Assembly: GCF_004521915.1 (NCBI RefSeq)
Contig: NZ_SDKD01000008.1
Span: 157,000 to 220,999 of the forward strand
Length of the DNA stretch: 64,000 nt
Reading direction: 5' to 3'
From: Brevibacillus migulae
GTDB lineage: Bacteria > Bacillota > Bacilli > Brevibacillales > Brevibacillaceae
Positions 42,308 to 52,341 of this stretch are shown here, piece by piece. The stretch's first letter is position 1. Each line of letters begins with the position of its first letter. Below the pieces are notes generated by a model. It did no database searches. It was not told the origin of the DNA and saw nothing but the letters and a program-made list of their open reading frames with translations. The translations under genes were made by a program, and so were the position numbers.

Positions 42308-42905
42308 ACATAAAAAAGTGGTGCTGGCCACGAGAAACAAAGGGAAAGTACGGGAGATGGAACGGTTGTTTGCTCCTTTAGGCTGGGAGATCGTCAGCCT
42401 GGATGAATTTCCGGATGCTCCGGAAGTGGTGGAGGATGGCGAGACATTTGCCGCGAATGCGCTGAAAAAAGCGGCAATCATTTCCGCAGCGACGGGACTT
42501 CCGGCGATTGCAGATGACTCCGGCTTGGAAGTGGACGCGCTGGGCGGCAGGCCCGGTGTCTACTCCGCCCGTTTTGCGGGGGAGCAGGCAAGCGACGAGG
42601 ATAACTGGAAAAAACTGCTGGAAGAGCTGAAAGACACACCGAACGAGAAAAGGACGGCTCGGTTTCGCTGTGTCTTGGCTTTGGTGGAACCGGGAAAAGA
42701 GCCGATCACCGCGAGCGGCTCATGCGAAGGCGCCATCCTGCGCGAGCCGGCAGGGAGCAATGGCTTCGGCTATGATCCGGTGTTCTTTTTGCCGGAGCAA
42801 ATGTGTACCATGGCACAGCTTGCTCCAGAGAGAAAAAATCAGATTAGCCATCGGGCAAAGGCGATGGAAAATTTGCTGGCAGCAATCAGGGGGATGGGGA
42901 GATGA
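42300..42905 (+). CDS. rdgB: XTP/dITP pyrophosphatase (RdgB/HAM1 family, YsnA)
   Basis: House-cleaning enzyme that hydrolyses XTP, dITP and related non-canonical purine nucleotides to monophosphates. Motifs: [13 protein letters not shown] at the N-terminus, [25 protein letters not shown] (parts [10 protein letters not shown] and GVYSAR), and [12 protein letters not shown] with ISHRAKAM at the end. 201 residues. The start at 42300 lies within rph with GGAGGAAAG upstream; the ATGA overlap with the following phosphoesterase completes a coupled rph-rdgB-ysnB unit as in B. subtilis. Confidence 0.95.
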   Translation: MSEHKKVVLATRNKGKVREMERLFAPLGWEIVSLDEFPDAPEVVEDGETFAANALKKAAIISAATGLPAIADDSGLEVDALGGRPGVYSARFAGEQASDEDNWKKLLEELKDTPNEKRTARFRCVLALVEPGKEPITASGSCEGAILREPAGSNGFGYDPVFFLPEQMCTMAQLAPERKNQISHRAKAMENLLAAIRGMGR

Positions 42906-43426
42906 GCATACTCGTACTGAGTGACACGCATGGGTTGGTGAGGGAAGTGCAAGACGTGGTGGGACGCCATCCGGCAGAGATGATATTCCATTGCGGCGAT
43001 TTTTGCGTCGACAAAAATCGTGAGCCTTTTTCGGGTATGCAGCTTGTGCGTGGAAACTGCGATTTTGCCACGGATGTGCCTGAGGAACGGAAAACCTCGT
43101 GGAATGGACTGACCATTTACCAAACGCACGGTCACTTGTACGGGGTCAAGCGCTCGCTGCTGCAGCTCCATTATCGGGCGGAAGAGGTCGGGGCCAACAT
43201 CGCACTGTTCGGTCACTCCCATTTTCCGGTCTGTACGGTGGAGCGCGGCATTCTCTTTTTGAATCCGGGAAGTCTGCAGCTGCCCCGGGGGTTTGATGTC
43301 CCTACTTATGTCGTGATCGATAAGACGGATGAGACCAGCGAAGGGATCATGCTGAATGTCATTTTTTATGATCACAAAGGGCAGATTGTAGGCGAGCGTG
43401 GCGGGAACTTTACAGTTAGACGATGA
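42902..43426 (+). CDS. ysnB: Metallophosphoesterase, YfcE/YsnB family
   Basis: Calcineurin-like phosphoesterase, 174 residues. Metal-binding signatures are SDTHG (residues 6-10), HCGDF (around 31-35), GNCD (50-53), THGH (75-78) and GHSH (103-106), the complete family set. Members hydrolyse phosphodiesters or phosphoproteins; the physiological substrate is unknown. It overlaps the rdgB stop (ATGA), in the order also found in B. subtilis. Confidence 0.93.
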   Translation: MSILVLSDTHGLVREVQDVVGRHPAEMIFHCGDFCVDKNREPFSGMQLVRGNCDFATDVPEERKTSWNGLTIYQTHGHLYGVKRSLLQLHYRAEEVGANIALFGHSHFPVCTVERGILFLNPGSLQLPRGFDVPTYVVIDKTDETSEGIMLNVIFYDHKGQIVGERGGNFTVRR

Positions 43427-43430
43427 GTCC

Positions 43431-43458
43431 TTGAATTTTGATTGCCATATGTTATACT
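43431..43458 (+). promoter_or_regulatory. Sigma-A promoter of tig
   Basis: TTGAAT and TATACT are separated by 16 bases; transcription would start near 43465. Confidence 0.6.
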
Positions 43459-43476
43459 GAAAGGGTTATCGTGGAA

Positions 43477-43535
43477 GTCACGTGTCCGTCGCCCAGGAAA
43501 GAGCCCCTGTGCTATGGGCGATGTGACCGTTTTTG
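43477..43535 (+). promoter_or_regulatory. Structured leader of tig, possible attenuator
   Basis: GTCAC...TCGCCC (43477-43494) pairs with GGGCGA-TGTGAC (43516-43527), with an inner CAGG/CCTG pairing, and is followed by CGTTTTTG. The fold starts about twelve bases after the predicted transcription start. Confidence 0.45.
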
Positions 43536-43563
43536 TGGATTCAATCTAGGAGGGGAAGTTTAC

Positions 43564-44856
43564 GTGGCAGCAAAATGGGAAAAGTTAGAGAATAACCAGG
43601 GAGTCCTGACGATCGAAGTAGATGCAGCTCAGGTTGACGCGGCTTTGGATCAAGCATTCAAGAAAGTCGTGAAAAAGGTGAACGTTCCTGGTTTTCGTAA
43701 GGGCAAAATTCCGCGCAAGATGTTCGAAGCGCGTTTTGGTGTAGAATCTTTGTATCAGGACGCATTGGATATCCTGTTGCCTGCAGCTTATGGACAAGCT
43801 GTGCGCGAAACTGAAATCGAACCTGTTGACCGTCCCGAAGTGGATGTAGAACAGATGGAGAGAGGCAAAAACCTCATCTTCAAAGCGACTGTTACTGTGA
43901 AACCAGAAGTGAAGTTGGGCGATTACAAAAACCTGACCATCGAACCGAAGGAATTCACTGTAACCGACGAGCAAGTGGAAGAAGAATTGAAACGCATGCA
44001 AGAGCGTCATGCTGAATTGGTAGTGGTGGAAGAAGGCACTGCACAAAACGGCAATATGGCGCAAATCGACTTTGAAGGCTTCCAGGATGGGGTAGCTTTT
44101 GAAGGCGGCAAAGCGGAGAACTACAGCTTGGAGCTGGGTTCCGGCACATTTATCCCTGGATTCGAAGAGCAAATCGTGGGTATGGCGATTGGCGAAGAAA
44201 AAGATATCACGCTCACTTTCCCAGAAGAGTATCATTCTCCAAACCTTGCTGGTAAAGAAGCTCTCTTCAAAGTGAAGCTGAACGGTATCAAACGCAAAAA
44301 TCTGCCTGCACTCGATGATGAGTTTGCAAAAGACGTAAGCGAATTCGATACGTTGGATGAGCTGAAAGCTGACACCAAGAAAAAACTGGAAGAGCGCGCT
44401 GCGAACGAAAAGGATACCTATGTTCGTGAACAGCTGCTGCTCAAAGCAAGCGAAAATGCCGAGATCGAAATTCCAGGCGTCATGATCGAGCAAGAGCTGG
44501 ATCAAATGGTAAATGAATTCGGTCAACGTCTCCGTATGCAAGGCATGGATATCGAGCTCTACTATCAATTCTCCGGTATGGATGAAAGCCAACTGCGCGA
44601 TCAACTGCGTCCTGATGCGACCACTCGTGTTCGCAGCGCATTGACCATGGAAGCGATCGCGAAAGCGGAAAACATCCAAGTGACCGAAGAAGACATCACA
44701 GAAGAGCTGAACAAAATGGCAAGCATGTATGGTCGTCCTGCTGATGAGCTGCGCAAAATTTTCACCTCTCAAGATGGACTGGCTGGCCTGCGCCAAGATA
44801 TTCAAGCTAGAAAAACGATTGATCTTTTAGTGGCAGAAAACAAAGTATCTGCATAA
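43564..44856 (+). CDS. tig: Trigger factor (ribosome-associated chaperone, prolyl isomerase)
   Basis: Binds nascent chains at the ribosome exit tunnel. The N-terminal domain holds the ribosome-docking signature [15 protein letters not shown] near residues 37-51. The FKBP-type isomerase domain spans about 160-245 ([31 protein letters not shown]), and a helical C-terminal chaperone domain completes 430 residues (B. subtilis 424). The GTG at 43564 has AGGAGGGG upstream. A structured leader precedes it and a terminator separates it from clpP. Confidence 0.97.
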   Translation: MAAKWEKLENNQGVLTIEVDAAQVDAALDQAFKKVVKKVNVPGFRKGKIPRKMFEARFGVESLYQDALDILLPAAYGQAVRETEIEPVDRPEVDVEQMERGKNLIFKATVTVKPEVKLGDYKNLTIEPKEFTVTDEQVEEELKRMQERHAELVVVEEGTAQNGNMAQIDFEGFQDGVAFEGGKAENYSLELGSGTFIPGFEEQIVGMAIGEEKDITLTFPEEYHSPNLAGKEALFKVKLNGIKRKNLPALDDEFAKDVSEFDTLDELKADTKKKLEERAANEKDTYVREQLLLKASENAEIEIPGVMIEQELDQMVNEFGQRLRMQGMDIELYYQFSGMDESQLRDQLRPDATTRVRSALTMEAIAKAENIQVTEEDITEELNKMASMYGRPADELRKIFTSQDGLAGLRQDIQARKTIDLLVAENKVSA

Positions 44857-44920
44857 GCTGATACATGAGGTCTTCTGCTCCAGGAAAAATCGGATAACCT
44901 ATCTATATCGACAAACGAGC

Positions 44921-44952
44921 AAGGCACGAACCAACTTTCGTGCCTTGTTTTT
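44921..44952 (+). terminator. Terminator between tig and clpP
   Basis: AAGGCACGA/TCGTGCCTT perfect 9-bp stem followed by GTTTTT. Confidence 0.9.
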
Positions 44953-45000
44953 CCACCATCCACCTTTCTCAAACAAGTGCGTAAAGGAGGGGGAATACCC

Positions 45001-45588
45001 ATGCTAATTCCTATGGTCATTGAACAAACCAGTCGTGGTGAACGGGCGTATGACATATACTCGCGTTTGCTGAAAGACCGGATTATCTTTCTCGGCAGTG
45101 AGATCGATGACGAGGTAGCCAATGCCGTCGTTGCGCAATTGCTGTTCTTGGCGGCTGAAGATCCGGACAAAGATATTAGCTTGTACATAAACTCACCAGG
45201 TGGGTCAGTTACAGCAGGTATGGCCATTTTTGACACCATGCAATTTATTAAGCCAGATGTTTCCACGATTTGTATCGGGATGGCCGCAAGCATGGGAGCG
45301 GTGCTTTTGGCAGCAGGGGCTAAAGGGAAGCGATATGCGCTGCCCAATAGTGAAGTGATGATTCACCAACCGCTGGGCGGCGTGCGTGGTCAGGCAGAGG
45401 ATATCCGCATTCATGCCGACTGGATCCTGAAGACCAAGCGCCAGCTCAATCAGATCCTTGCAGAACGGTCCGGACAACCGATCGAACGGGTTGAACAAGA
45501 TACGGACCGCGATAACTTTATGAGTGCCGAAGAGGCTGTTGCGTATGGTTTGGTAGATGCAATCATTCAACGCAAGGATTCGATCTAG
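45001..45588 (+). CDS. clpP: ATP-dependent Clp protease proteolytic subunit
   Basis: Serine peptidase that forms the 14-mer degradation chamber used with ClpX or ClpC. The catalytic triad is readable: Ser97 in [11 protein letters not shown], His122 in VMIHQPLGG and Asp170 in [12 protein letters not shown]. 195 residues (B. subtilis 197). The ATG at 45001 lies seven bases after AAAGGAGGGGG. It lies between tig and clpX, the Escherichia coli-like order; in B. subtilis clpP is elsewhere. No CtsR operator was seen in the short upstream region, so the promoter is unclear. Confidence 0.97.
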   Translation: MLIPMVIEQTSRGERAYDIYSRLLKDRIIFLGSEIDDEVANAVVAQLLFLAAEDPDKDISLYINSPGGSVTAGMAIFDTMQFIKPDVSTICIGMAASMGAVLLAAGAKGKRYALPNSEVMIHQPLGGVRGQAEDIRIHADWILKTKRQLNQILAERSGQPIERVEQDTDRDNFMSAEEAVAYGLVDAIIQRKDSI

Positions 45589-45602
45589 GAGAGGTGAAGT
45601 AG

Positions 45603-46868
45603 ATGTTTAAGTTTAACGACGATAAAGGTCAGTTGAAATGCTCTTTCTGCGGAAAGTCCCAGGAACAGGTTCGCAAGCTCGTTGCTGGACCGGGTGTCTA
45701 CATTTGTGATGAATGCATTGAGCTCTGTAACGAAATCGTTCAAGAAGAGCTGGGCACAGATGAAGAAATTGATATGAAAGAAATTCCGAAGCCGATGGAA
45801 ATCCGCAAGATTCTTGACGACTATGTGATTGGTCAAGATACAGCGAAGAAGTCGCTTTCGGTGGCTGTATATAATCACTACAAACGCATCAACTCCGGTG
45901 CGAAAATTGAAGATGTGGAACTGCAAAAATCCAACATCATGCTGATTGGACCTACCGGAAGCGGGAAAACGCTGCTGGCGCAAACCTTGGCGCGCATTCT
46001 CAATGTGCCATTTGCGATTGCCGATGCAACCTCTCTGACAGAGGCTGGCTATGTGGGCGAAGACGTGGAAAACATCCTGTTGAAGCTCATCCAGGCTGCT
46101 GATTACGATGTGGAAAAAGCCGAAAAAGGAATCATCTACATCGACGAGATCGACAAGGTTGCACGCAAATCCGAGAACCCGTCCATCACGCGCGACGTGT
46201 CGGGCGAAGGGGTGCAGCAAGCGCTGTTGAAAATCCTGGAAGGTACCGTAGCGAGCGTACCGCCACAAGGCGGACGTAAGCACCCACATCAGGAGTTCAT
46301 CCAGATCGATACCTCGAACATCCTCTTTATCTGCGGCGGAGCCTTCGATGGTTTGGAACAAATCATCAAGCGCCGCATCGGTAAAAAGGTAATCGGCTTT
46401 GGTACCGATACCGTTGAAAATGTGAAGGGTGACCTGAAAGTGGGCGAGTACCTCAAGTACTCCTTGCCGGAAGACCTGCTCAAATTTGGCTTGATTCCGG
46501 AGTTTGTCGGACGTCTGCCAGTGATCGCTACACTGGAGCCGCTGGATGAAGACACGCTGATCCGCATCCTGACTGAACCGAAAAACGCTTTGGTGAAGCA
46601 GTATCAAAAGCTGATGAGCTTGGATAACGTGGAGCTTGACTTTGCGCCAGGAGCACTCTCCCAAATCGCGAAGGAAGCGATCAAGCGCAATACCGGCGCA
46701 CGCGGTCTGCGGGCCATCATCGAGCAAATTCTGCTGGATATGATGTATGAATTGCCATCCCGCGAAGATGTGAACAAGTGCGTGATCACGGAAGAAACCG
46801 TCCGTGACAAGGTGAAGCCACAATTGATCAACAAAGAAGGAAACAGCGTACGCAGCGAAAGCGCGTAA
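45603..46868 (+). CDS. clpX: ATP-dependent Clp protease ATP-binding subunit ClpX
   Basis: AAA+ unfoldase that feeds substrates to ClpP. The N-terminal zinc-binding domain has four Cys ([17 protein letters not shown]). The AAA+ module has Walker A GPTGSGKT, Walker [10 protein letters not shown], the [21 protein letters not shown] region (parts RDVSGEGVQ), sensor segment and arginine finger. The ClpP-docking loop IGF is in KVIGFGTD. 421 residues matches B. subtilis (420). Fifteen bases after clpP, so the two probably share a transcript, which ends at the terminator after it. Confidence 0.98.
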   Translation: MFKFNDDKGQLKCSFCGKSQEQVRKLVAGPGVYICDECIELCNEIVQEELGTDEEIDMKEIPKPMEIRKILDDYVIGQDTAKKSLSVAVYNHYKRINSGAKIEDVELQKSNIMLIGPTGSGKTLLAQTLARILNVPFAIADATSLTEAGYVGEDVENILLKLIQAADYDVEKAEKGIIYIDEIDKVARKSENPSITRDVSGEGVQQALLKILEGTVASVPPQGGRKHPHQEFIQIDTSNILFICGGAFDGLEQIIKRRIGKKVIGFGTDTVENVKGDLKVGEYLKYSLPEDLLKFGLIPEFVGRLPVIATLEPLDEDTLIRILTEPKNALVKQYQKLMSLDNVELDFAPGALSQIAKEAIKRNTGARGLRAIIEQILLDMMYELPSREDVNKCVITEETVRDKVKPQLINKEGNSVRSESA

Positions 46869-46881
46869 GGTTGTGATGAAG

Positions 46882-46917
46882 GAGACTGTCCGATACTGGG
46901 CAGTCTCTTTTATTTTC
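46882..46917 (+). terminator. Terminator of clpPX
   Basis: GAGACTG/CAGTCTC stem followed by TTTTATTTT. Confidence 0.8.
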
Positions 46918-46923
46918 GTGGAT

Positions 46924-47307
46924 GTGGTGGAGAGAAGGAATTTTCCTATTCCTCACTCCAGCCTATGTTCGCAAGGAAGCTGAAACTGTCCTCTCAACAG
47001 CAAATTGCGGGGAGCGCAAAAGTAGGTGGTAGCCGCTTCGAAGCTCGGGCGGGTGCGCTCCTCTTTTTCCCGCACTGCGTTGTTCCGCGGAAAAGCCCCG
47101 TAAGAGAAGCGAGTTTTTCAGGCGAAGCGACTTGCTTAAGACCGAGCGGAACGCCGTTTCCGTGGATCCGAAGGGCATACTTGAATAAGCTCCAAAGCGA
47201 CACCACTTTTTGCCCTTCCCACGGAATCGGTGTGGAGCGGGCAGTTTCCGCTTCCTCGCGGGACAAAGAATCGGAGCACAGACTGAAAAACTCGCTTCTC
47301 CCACCAC
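46924..47307. repeat. Intergenic long inverted-repeat element, copy C
   Basis: The best preserved copy, about 384 bases, lies just after the clpX terminator. Its ends are GTGGTGGAGAGAAG (46924) and CTTCTCCCACCAC (47295-47307), and the two arms of roughly 115 bases can be aligned over their full length (for example GCAAGGAAGCTGAAACTG against GCGAGGAAGCGGAAACTG). The right arm, read in reverse, carries AAAAAGTGGTGTCGCTT, one base different from copy A. A further inner pair GGAGCGCA/TGCGCTCC is present. An open reading frame runs through it in frame with lonB, but it has no start signal of its own. Confidence 0.75.
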
Positions 47308-47363
47308 AGCAGCTCCTACAAAAAGCTGTCGAATTCAAGCGAAAGGTCAACAAGGAAATCTTC

Positions 47364-47393
47364 GTTTACTCGGCAGGACGGTCGGCAATACTA
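47364..47393 (+). promoter_or_regulatory. Sigma-F promoter of lonB
   Basis: GTTTA, a 15-base spacer and GGCAATACTA agree at every defined position with the forespore sigma-F consensus (GywTA-N15-GGnrAnAnTw). It lies about 55 bases before the lonB start; lonB is a sigma-F gene in B. subtilis. Confidence 0.7.
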
Positions 47394-47450
47394 CACTATA
47401 TAACACAAGCGGCGCTGGCTCACGCGTTACTTGGTAGGGAGGGAATGCCG

Positions 47451-49151
47451 ATGGACTATACGACTTTAGTGATTGCATGTATCGAAGTAATCGTAGGGAT
47501 TATTATCGGTACCTATTTTTGGAATTTGCTCCGTACACAGCGTACGACGAAAAATTCAGCTGACAAAGATTCGCGCAAAGACTTAGATCAATTACGCAAG
47601 CTGCGCATGATCGCACTGACCGAACCGTTATCCGAGAAAACCCGGCCTGCCACCTTGCAGGAGATCGTTGGCCAAGAAGACGGACTGAAAGCATTACGCG
47701 CTGCCTTATGCGGTCCCAATCCACAGCATGTGATCATTTACGGACCGCCGGGAGTAGGAAAGACTGCAGCGGCACGTGTCGTTTTGGAAGAAGCGAAAAA
47801 AAATAATCTTTCTCCCTTTAAACACGATGCCAAATTCGTGGAGATTGACGCGACCATTGCCCGTTTTGATGAACGCGGCATTGCCGATCCGCTTATCGGT
47901 TCCGTTCATGACCCGATTTATCAAGGGGCTGGCTCACTGGGACAAGCGGGAATTCCGCAGCCTAAGCCCGGCGCAGTAACCAAAGCGCATGGCGGTATCT
48001 TGTTTCTGGATGAGATTGGGGAATTGCACCCCATTCAAATGAATAAATTGCTCAAAGTGTTGGAAGATCGCAAGGTAATGCTCGAGAGCGCCTATTACAG
48101 CGAAGAGAATGCACAGATCCCTTCCCACATTCATGATATGTTTCGCTATGGGCTGCCGGCAGATTTCAGGCTGGTCGGGGCTACCACACGCACTCCGGAA
48201 GAACTTCCGCCAGCGCTTCGTTCCCGTTGTCTCGAAATCTTTTTCCGGCCGTTAAAGCCGGCCGAGATTGGGAGCATCGTACGGACAGCAGGCAAGAAGA
48301 TGGATATGCAGCTTTCACCGGAAGCGATTACCGTCATCGAGCGCTACGCCACCAATGGCCGTGAAGCGATTAATACGCTGCAAATCGCAGCCGGCATCGC
48401 CTTGACAGAGCAGCGCCGGACAATCCAGCCGTCCGATGTCGAGTGGGTGGTACATAGCAGTCAGAAATCACCGCGTCAAGAAAAAGCTGTGCATACGACT
48501 CCCCAAGTGGGCTTAGTAAATGGTCTCGCGATTTACGGACCAAACATGGGAAGCGTCATGGAGCTTGAAGTGACAGCATCCCTGTCTGTGACGCCGGGAA
48601 ATGGACGCGTAACAATGACAGGGCTGGTGGAAGAGGAAGAAATGGGCAGCCGCAGCCGCACCATCCGCCGCAAATCGATGGCGAAAGGTTCGATTGAAAA
48701 CGTGCTGACTGTGCTGCACAGATTGGGTATCAAGCCATATGATTACGATCTGCACATTAATTTTCCGGGAGGAGTCCCGGTCGACGGACCTTCGGCGGGA
48801 ATAACGATTGCTGTTGCTGTATATTCCGCCATCATGGAGAAACCTGTGGATAATCTGCTCGCGATGACGGGGGAGGTCAGCATTCACGGAAAGGTAAAAC
48901 CGGTCGGCGGAGTCGTGGCGAAAGTGGAGGCCGCTCGTCAGGCAGGGGCTACCCGTGTATTGATTCCGGAAGAAAACTGGCAAACCATATTTGAAGAGAT
49001 GGAAGGCGTGCAAGTGATCCCGGTTGCCACTGTCGAGGAAGCGCTTCAACTGGCTCTGGTCGAAGAGACACAAGAAGAAACGACTGTTGTGCCATTTTCC
49101 GTGCCGATGCAAGCTGCGGAGGGACTTGCTTCCTCTACGCTTCCTTTATAA
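47451..49151 (+). CDS. lonB: Forespore ATP-dependent protease LonB
   Basis: AAA+ serine protease of the sporulating cell. Residues 1-28 form a membrane-anchoring helix (LVIACIEVIVGIIIGTYFW). The AAA+ domain has Walker A GPPGVGKT and Walker B GILFLDEIGEL. The Lon protease domain has nucleophile Ser448 in [10 protein letters not shown] and Lys491 in VGGVVAK. 566 residues (B. subtilis 552). The ATG at 47451 follows GGGAGGG by seven bases; although the frame is open back to 46965, that part is repeat element DNA. The sigma-F promoter upstream supports this start. Confidence 0.95.
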   Translation: MDYTTLVIACIEVIVGIIIGTYFWNLLRTQRTTKNSADKDSRKDLDQLRKLRMIALTEPLSEKTRPATLQEIVGQEDGLKALRAALCGPNPQHVIIYGPPGVGKTAAARVVLEEAKKNNLSPFKHDAKFVEIDATIARFDERGIADPLIGSVHDPIYQGAGSLGQAGIPQPKPGAVTKAHGGILFLDEIGELHPIQMNKLLKVLEDRKVMLESAYYSEENAQIPSHIHDMFRYGLPADFRLVGATTRTPEELPPALRSRCLEIFFRPLKPAEIGSIVRTAGKKMDMQLSPEAITVIERYATNGREAINTLQIAAGIALTEQRRTIQPSDVEWVVHSSQKSPRQEKAVHTTPQVGLVNGLAIYGPNMGSVMELEVTASLSVTPGNGRVTMTGLVEEEEMGSRSRTIRRKSMAKGSIENVLTVLHRLGIKPYDYDLHINFPGGVPVDGPSAGITIAVAVYSAIMEKPVDNLLAMTGEVSIHGKVKPVGGVVAKVEAARQAGATRVLIPEENWQTIFEEMEGVQVIPVATVEEALQLALVEETQEETTVVPFSVPMQAAEGLASSTLPL

Positions 49152-49187
49152 GCGGCTGGGTGGGACCTTTCAAACTGTGAATGGAAT

Positions 49188-49216
49188 TAGACATTATCTT
49201 CCGTTTACGCTACAAT
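49188..49216 (+). promoter_or_regulatory. Promoter of lonA
   Basis: TAGACA and TACAAT are separated by 17 bases; the predicted transcription start, near 49223, coincides with the base of the following hairpin. Confidence 0.5.
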
Positions 49217-49222
49217 GATACG

Positions 49223-49253
49223 AAAACGGCCTTCGGCTGAGGCCGTTTTCTCT
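49223..49253 (+). terminator. Hairpin between lonB and lonA
   Basis: AAAACGGCCT/AGGCCGTTTT perfect 10-bp stem followed by CTCTTG. It can end lonB transcription; if the lonA promoter is used as predicted, it would also form the 5' end of the lonA mRNA. Confidence 0.75.
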
Positions 49254-49313
49254 TGAGCAAAAACAAAACAAGATACATAAGACATGTGATATAGGATTGG
49301 GGGGTGTCTGGCC

Positions 49314-51647
49314 ATGAGCGAACAAAAGGGAACCAGGGAGATACCGCTGCTGCCGTTGCGCGGATTGCTCGTTTATCCAAGCATGGTACTCCACTTGGAT
49401 GTAGGCCGGGAGAAGTCAATCAAAGCATTAGAGAAAGCGATGGTTGACGACAATCAGATATTGTTGGCTACTCAGGAAGAAGTGAATATAGAGGAGCCTG
49501 GCGCCGAGCAGATCTATAAAGTAGGCACGGTCGCCCGCGTCAAGCAGATGCTGAAGCTGCCGAATGGCACGATCCGTGTGCTTGTCGAGGGATTGCAGCG
49601 CGCCAAAATTGAAGAGTTTCTGCAGGAAGAGGAATACTTCTACGTTTCGATCACCTTTTTGGATGAAACCAAAGGAAATGAAAATGAAGTAGAAGCGTTA
49701 ATGCGCTCCGTCCTCACGCATTTCGAGCAATATATCAAGCTGTCCAAAAAGATTTCGCCCGAGACGTTCACTTCGGTGAGCGACATCGATGAGCCAGGTC
49801 GTTTGGCGGATGTCATTGCGTCGCATTTGCCGTTAAAAATGAAGGATAAACAGGAAATTCTGGAGACGACCGTGATCCAGGATCGCTTGGACATTTTGCT
49901 CGGCATCCTGCACAATGAACGCGAAGTCTTGGAGCTGGAACGAAAAATCGGCGCCCGCGTGAAAAAGCAGATGGAAAAAACGCAGAAGGAATACTATCTG
50001 CGCGAGCAAATGAAGGCGATTCAAAAAGAACTGGGAGACAAAGAGGGACGCGCGGGAGAAGTCGAAGAGCTGCGTGCCCAATTGGAAAAATCCGATGCTC
50101 CCGAGCGGATTAAAAGCAAGATCGAAAAAGAGCTGGAACGATTGGAAAAGATGCCGTCCACTTCTGCGGAAGGCGGTGTGATCCGGACTTATATCGATAC
50201 GCTTTTGTCACTGCCGTGGACGAAGAAGACCGAAGACAATCTCGACATCGCACATGCGGAAAAAGTATTGGATGAGGACCATTACGGCTTGGAGAAGCCA
50301 AAGGAACGCGTTTTGGAATATTTGGCTGTACAAAAGCTGGTCAACAAAATGCGCGGCCCCATTCTCTGCTTCGCAGGTCCTCCAGGCGTAGGGAAAACCT
50401 CGTTGGCACGTTCGATCGCCCGCGCGCTCGGACGGGAATTCGTACGTATCTCCTTGGGGGGCGTGCGTGATGAAGCGGAAATCCGCGGACATCGCCGCAC
50501 CTATGTCGGCGCCATGCCAGGCCGCATCATTCAGGGAATGAAAACGGCGGGTACGGTGAATCCCGTTTTCTTGCTGGACGAGATCGATAAATTGGCTTCG
50601 GACTTCCGTGGAGATCCTGCTTCTGCGCTGTTGGAAGTGCTCGATCCGAACCAGAATGACAAATTCAGCGACCACTATGTCGAAGAGACTTATGATTTGA
50701 CCAACGTGATGTTCATCACCACGGCGAACACCATACATACGATTCCACGCCCTCTTTTGGACCGGATGGAAGTCATCCATATTTCCGGCTATACGGAGCT
50801 GGAAAAACTCAATATTTTGCAAGGATATCTCTTGCCCAAGCAGCTGGAAGACCACGGTCTTGGCAAAGATAAGCTGCAGATGAGCGAAGAAGCCATGATG
50901 AAGCTGATCCGTCAGTATACACGTGAAGCAGGGGTACGCAACCTGAACCGTGAAGTGGCCAACATCAGCCGAAAAGCGGCGAAAATGATCGTCAGCGGGG
51001 AAAAGAAAAAGGTTGTGGTCACGCCCAAAACGGTGGAAACCTTGCTGGGCAAACCGCGTTATCGTTACGGGCTCGCCGAAAAAGAGGATCAGGTCGGCTC
51101 TGTGACCGGGCTTGCTTGGACCCAGACAGGCGGAGACACGCTGAATGTGGAAGTAAGCATTTTCCCGGGAAAAGGGAAGCTTACCTTGACAGGGCAGCTG
51201 GGCGATGTGATGAAGGAATCGGCACAGGCTGCATTCAGCTATATTCGCTCCATCGCCAAGGACTGGGATATTGAACCTGATTTCCATGAGAAAAATGATA
51301 TTCATATCCATGTGCCTGAGGGTGCGATTCCAAAAGACGGCCCTTCGGCAGGGATTACCATGGCGACCGCTCTCGTATCGGCGCTGACCGGCATCCCTGT
51401 ACGCAAGGAGGTGGGGATGACCGGCGAGATCACCCTGCGCGGTCGTGTCCTGCCGATTGGCGGATTGAAGGAGAAATCCTTGTCAGCGCACCGGGCTGGC
51501 CTGCGTGTCATCATCATGCCGAAGGAAAATGAAAAAGACATTGATGAAATTCCGGAAAGCGTGCGGCAGGAGCTGAAATTTATCCCAGTAGAGCATATGG
51601 ATGAAGTGCTGCGGAACGCTTTGGTGAAAAATGGTGAAAAACGATGA
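49314..51647 (+). CDS. lonA: ATP-dependent protease LonA
   Basis: Soluble quality-control protease. An N-terminal substrate domain (residues 1-200, starting [13 protein letters not shown]) and a coiled region are followed by the AAA+ module with Walker [10 protein letters not shown], Walker [11 protein letters not shown] and the [14 protein letters not shown] segment, and the protease domain with Ser678 in [10 protein letters not shown] and Lys721 in GGLKEK. 777 residues (B. subtilis 774). ATG preceded by GGGGGGTG. Its stop overlaps the engB start (ATGA), the conserved lonA-ysxC pair. Confidence 0.97.
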   Translation: MSEQKGTREIPLLPLRGLLVYPSMVLHLDVGREKSIKALEKAMVDDNQILLATQEEVNIEEPGAEQIYKVGTVARVKQMLKLPNGTIRVLVEGLQRAKIEEFLQEEEYFYVSITFLDETKGNENEVEALMRSVLTHFEQYIKLSKKISPETFTSVSDIDEPGRLADVIASHLPLKMKDKQEILETTVIQDRLDILLGILHNEREVLELERKIGARVKKQMEKTQKEYYLREQMKAIQKELGDKEGRAGEVEELRAQLEKSDAPERIKSKIEKELERLEKMPSTSAEGGVIRTYIDTLLSLPWTKKTEDNLDIAHAEKVLDEDHYGLEKPKERVLEYLAVQKLVNKMRGPILCFAGPPGVGKTSLARSIARALGREFVRISLGGVRDEAEIRGHRRTYVGAMPGRIIQGMKTAGTVNPVFLLDEIDKLASDFRGDPASALLEVLDPNQNDKFSDHYVEETYDLTNVMFITTANTIHTIPRPLLDRMEVIHISGYTELEKLNILQGYLLPKQLEDHGLGKDKLQMSEEAMMKLIRQYTREAGVRNLNREVANISRKAAKMIVSGEKKKVVVTPKTVETLLGKPRYRYGLAEKEDQVGSVTGLAWTQTGGDTLNVEVSIFPGKGKLTLTGQLGDVMKESAQAAFSYIRSIAKDWDIEPDFHEKNDIHIHVPEGAIPKDGPSAGITMATALVSALTGIPVRKEVGMTGEITLRGRVLPIGGLKEKSLSAHRAGLRVIIMPKENEKDIDEIPESVRQELKFIPVEHMDEVLRNALVKNGEKR

Positions 51648-52300
51648 AAATCAAATCAGCTGAATTTATTATCAGCGCAGTCGGACCAAAACAATATCCG
51701 GAAGACGGCCTACCAGAAATCGCACTGGTAGGTCGCTCCAATGTAGGGAAATCTTCGCTGATCAACAAAATGATGAATCGCAAAGCGTTGGCGCGTATCA
51801 GCCAAAAGCCGGGAAAAACGCAAACGCTTAATTATTTTCGCGTCAACGAAATGCTCTATTTCGTCGATTTTCCCGGCTACGGCTATGCGAAGGTGGCCAA
51901 AACGCTGCGCCATCAGTGGGGAAAAATGATCGAGGGCTATCTGAAAAACCGCAAAGAGCTGAAATTTATCGTGCAATTGATTGACCTGCGTCACCCTCCT
52001 ACCAAGGACGATATCTCCATGTACGAATGGTGCAAGGAACTGGGCATACCGACCGTCATTGTGACCACAAAGGCGGACAAGATCGCACGGGGCAGATGGC
52101 AGCAGCATCTGAAAGTCATCAAGCAGGATCTGCATCTCCGTGAAACCGACACGATGATTCTATTTTCTTCAGAGACCGGGCAAGGTAGAGATGAATTATG
52201 GAAAGAAATCTTGAGACGCCTCGGTCAACTTGATGAACAAGAAGAGATGGAAGCCGTAGCCGCCGTCTCCGAAGAAGCGCAGCCGCCTTTCTCCGAATAA
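51644..52300 (+). CDS. engB: Ribosome biogenesis GTPase YsxC/EngB
   Basis: Essential GTPase for 50S ribosome assembly. G1 [11 protein letters not shown]2 TQTLNYF, G3 DFPGYGYA, G4 TKADK and G5 SSETGQG are all present. 218 residues, slightly longer than B. subtilis YsxC (195) because of a charged C-terminal tail ([19 protein letters not shown]). Translation is coupled to lonA by the overlap. Confidence 0.96.
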   Translation: MKIKSAEFIISAVGPKQYPEDGLPEIALVGRSNVGKSSLINKMMNRKALARISQKPGKTQTLNYFRVNEMLYFVDFPGYGYAKVAKTLRHQWGKMIEGYLKNRKELKFIVQLIDLRHPPTKDDISMYEWCKELGIPTVIVTTKADKIARGRWQQHLKVIKQDLHLRETDTMILFSSETGQGRDELWKEILRRLGQLDEQEEMEAVAAVSEEAQPPFSE

Positions 52301-52341
52301 CGCAAATACGTCAGACGTTCATCCAGAGGAGAGGAAGACGT

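Noticed and set aside
43585..44805. Open frame of 406 codons antisense to tig
   Set aside because: Caused by the codon bias of tig on the other strand; Phe/His-rich with no recognisable domain.
44857..45000. CtsR or CIRCE operator before clpP
   Set aside because: Looked for GGTCAAA direct repeats and the CIRCE palindrome; neither is present in this interval.
45585..46823. Open frame of 412 codons antisense to clpX
   Set aside because: Shadow of clpX; no start signal and no protein-like motif.
46965..47450. In-frame N-terminal extension of LonB by 162 residues
   Set aside because: It runs through the inverted-repeat element and the sigma-F promoter, has no ribosome binding site, and LonB of normal length with its membrane helix starts at 47451.
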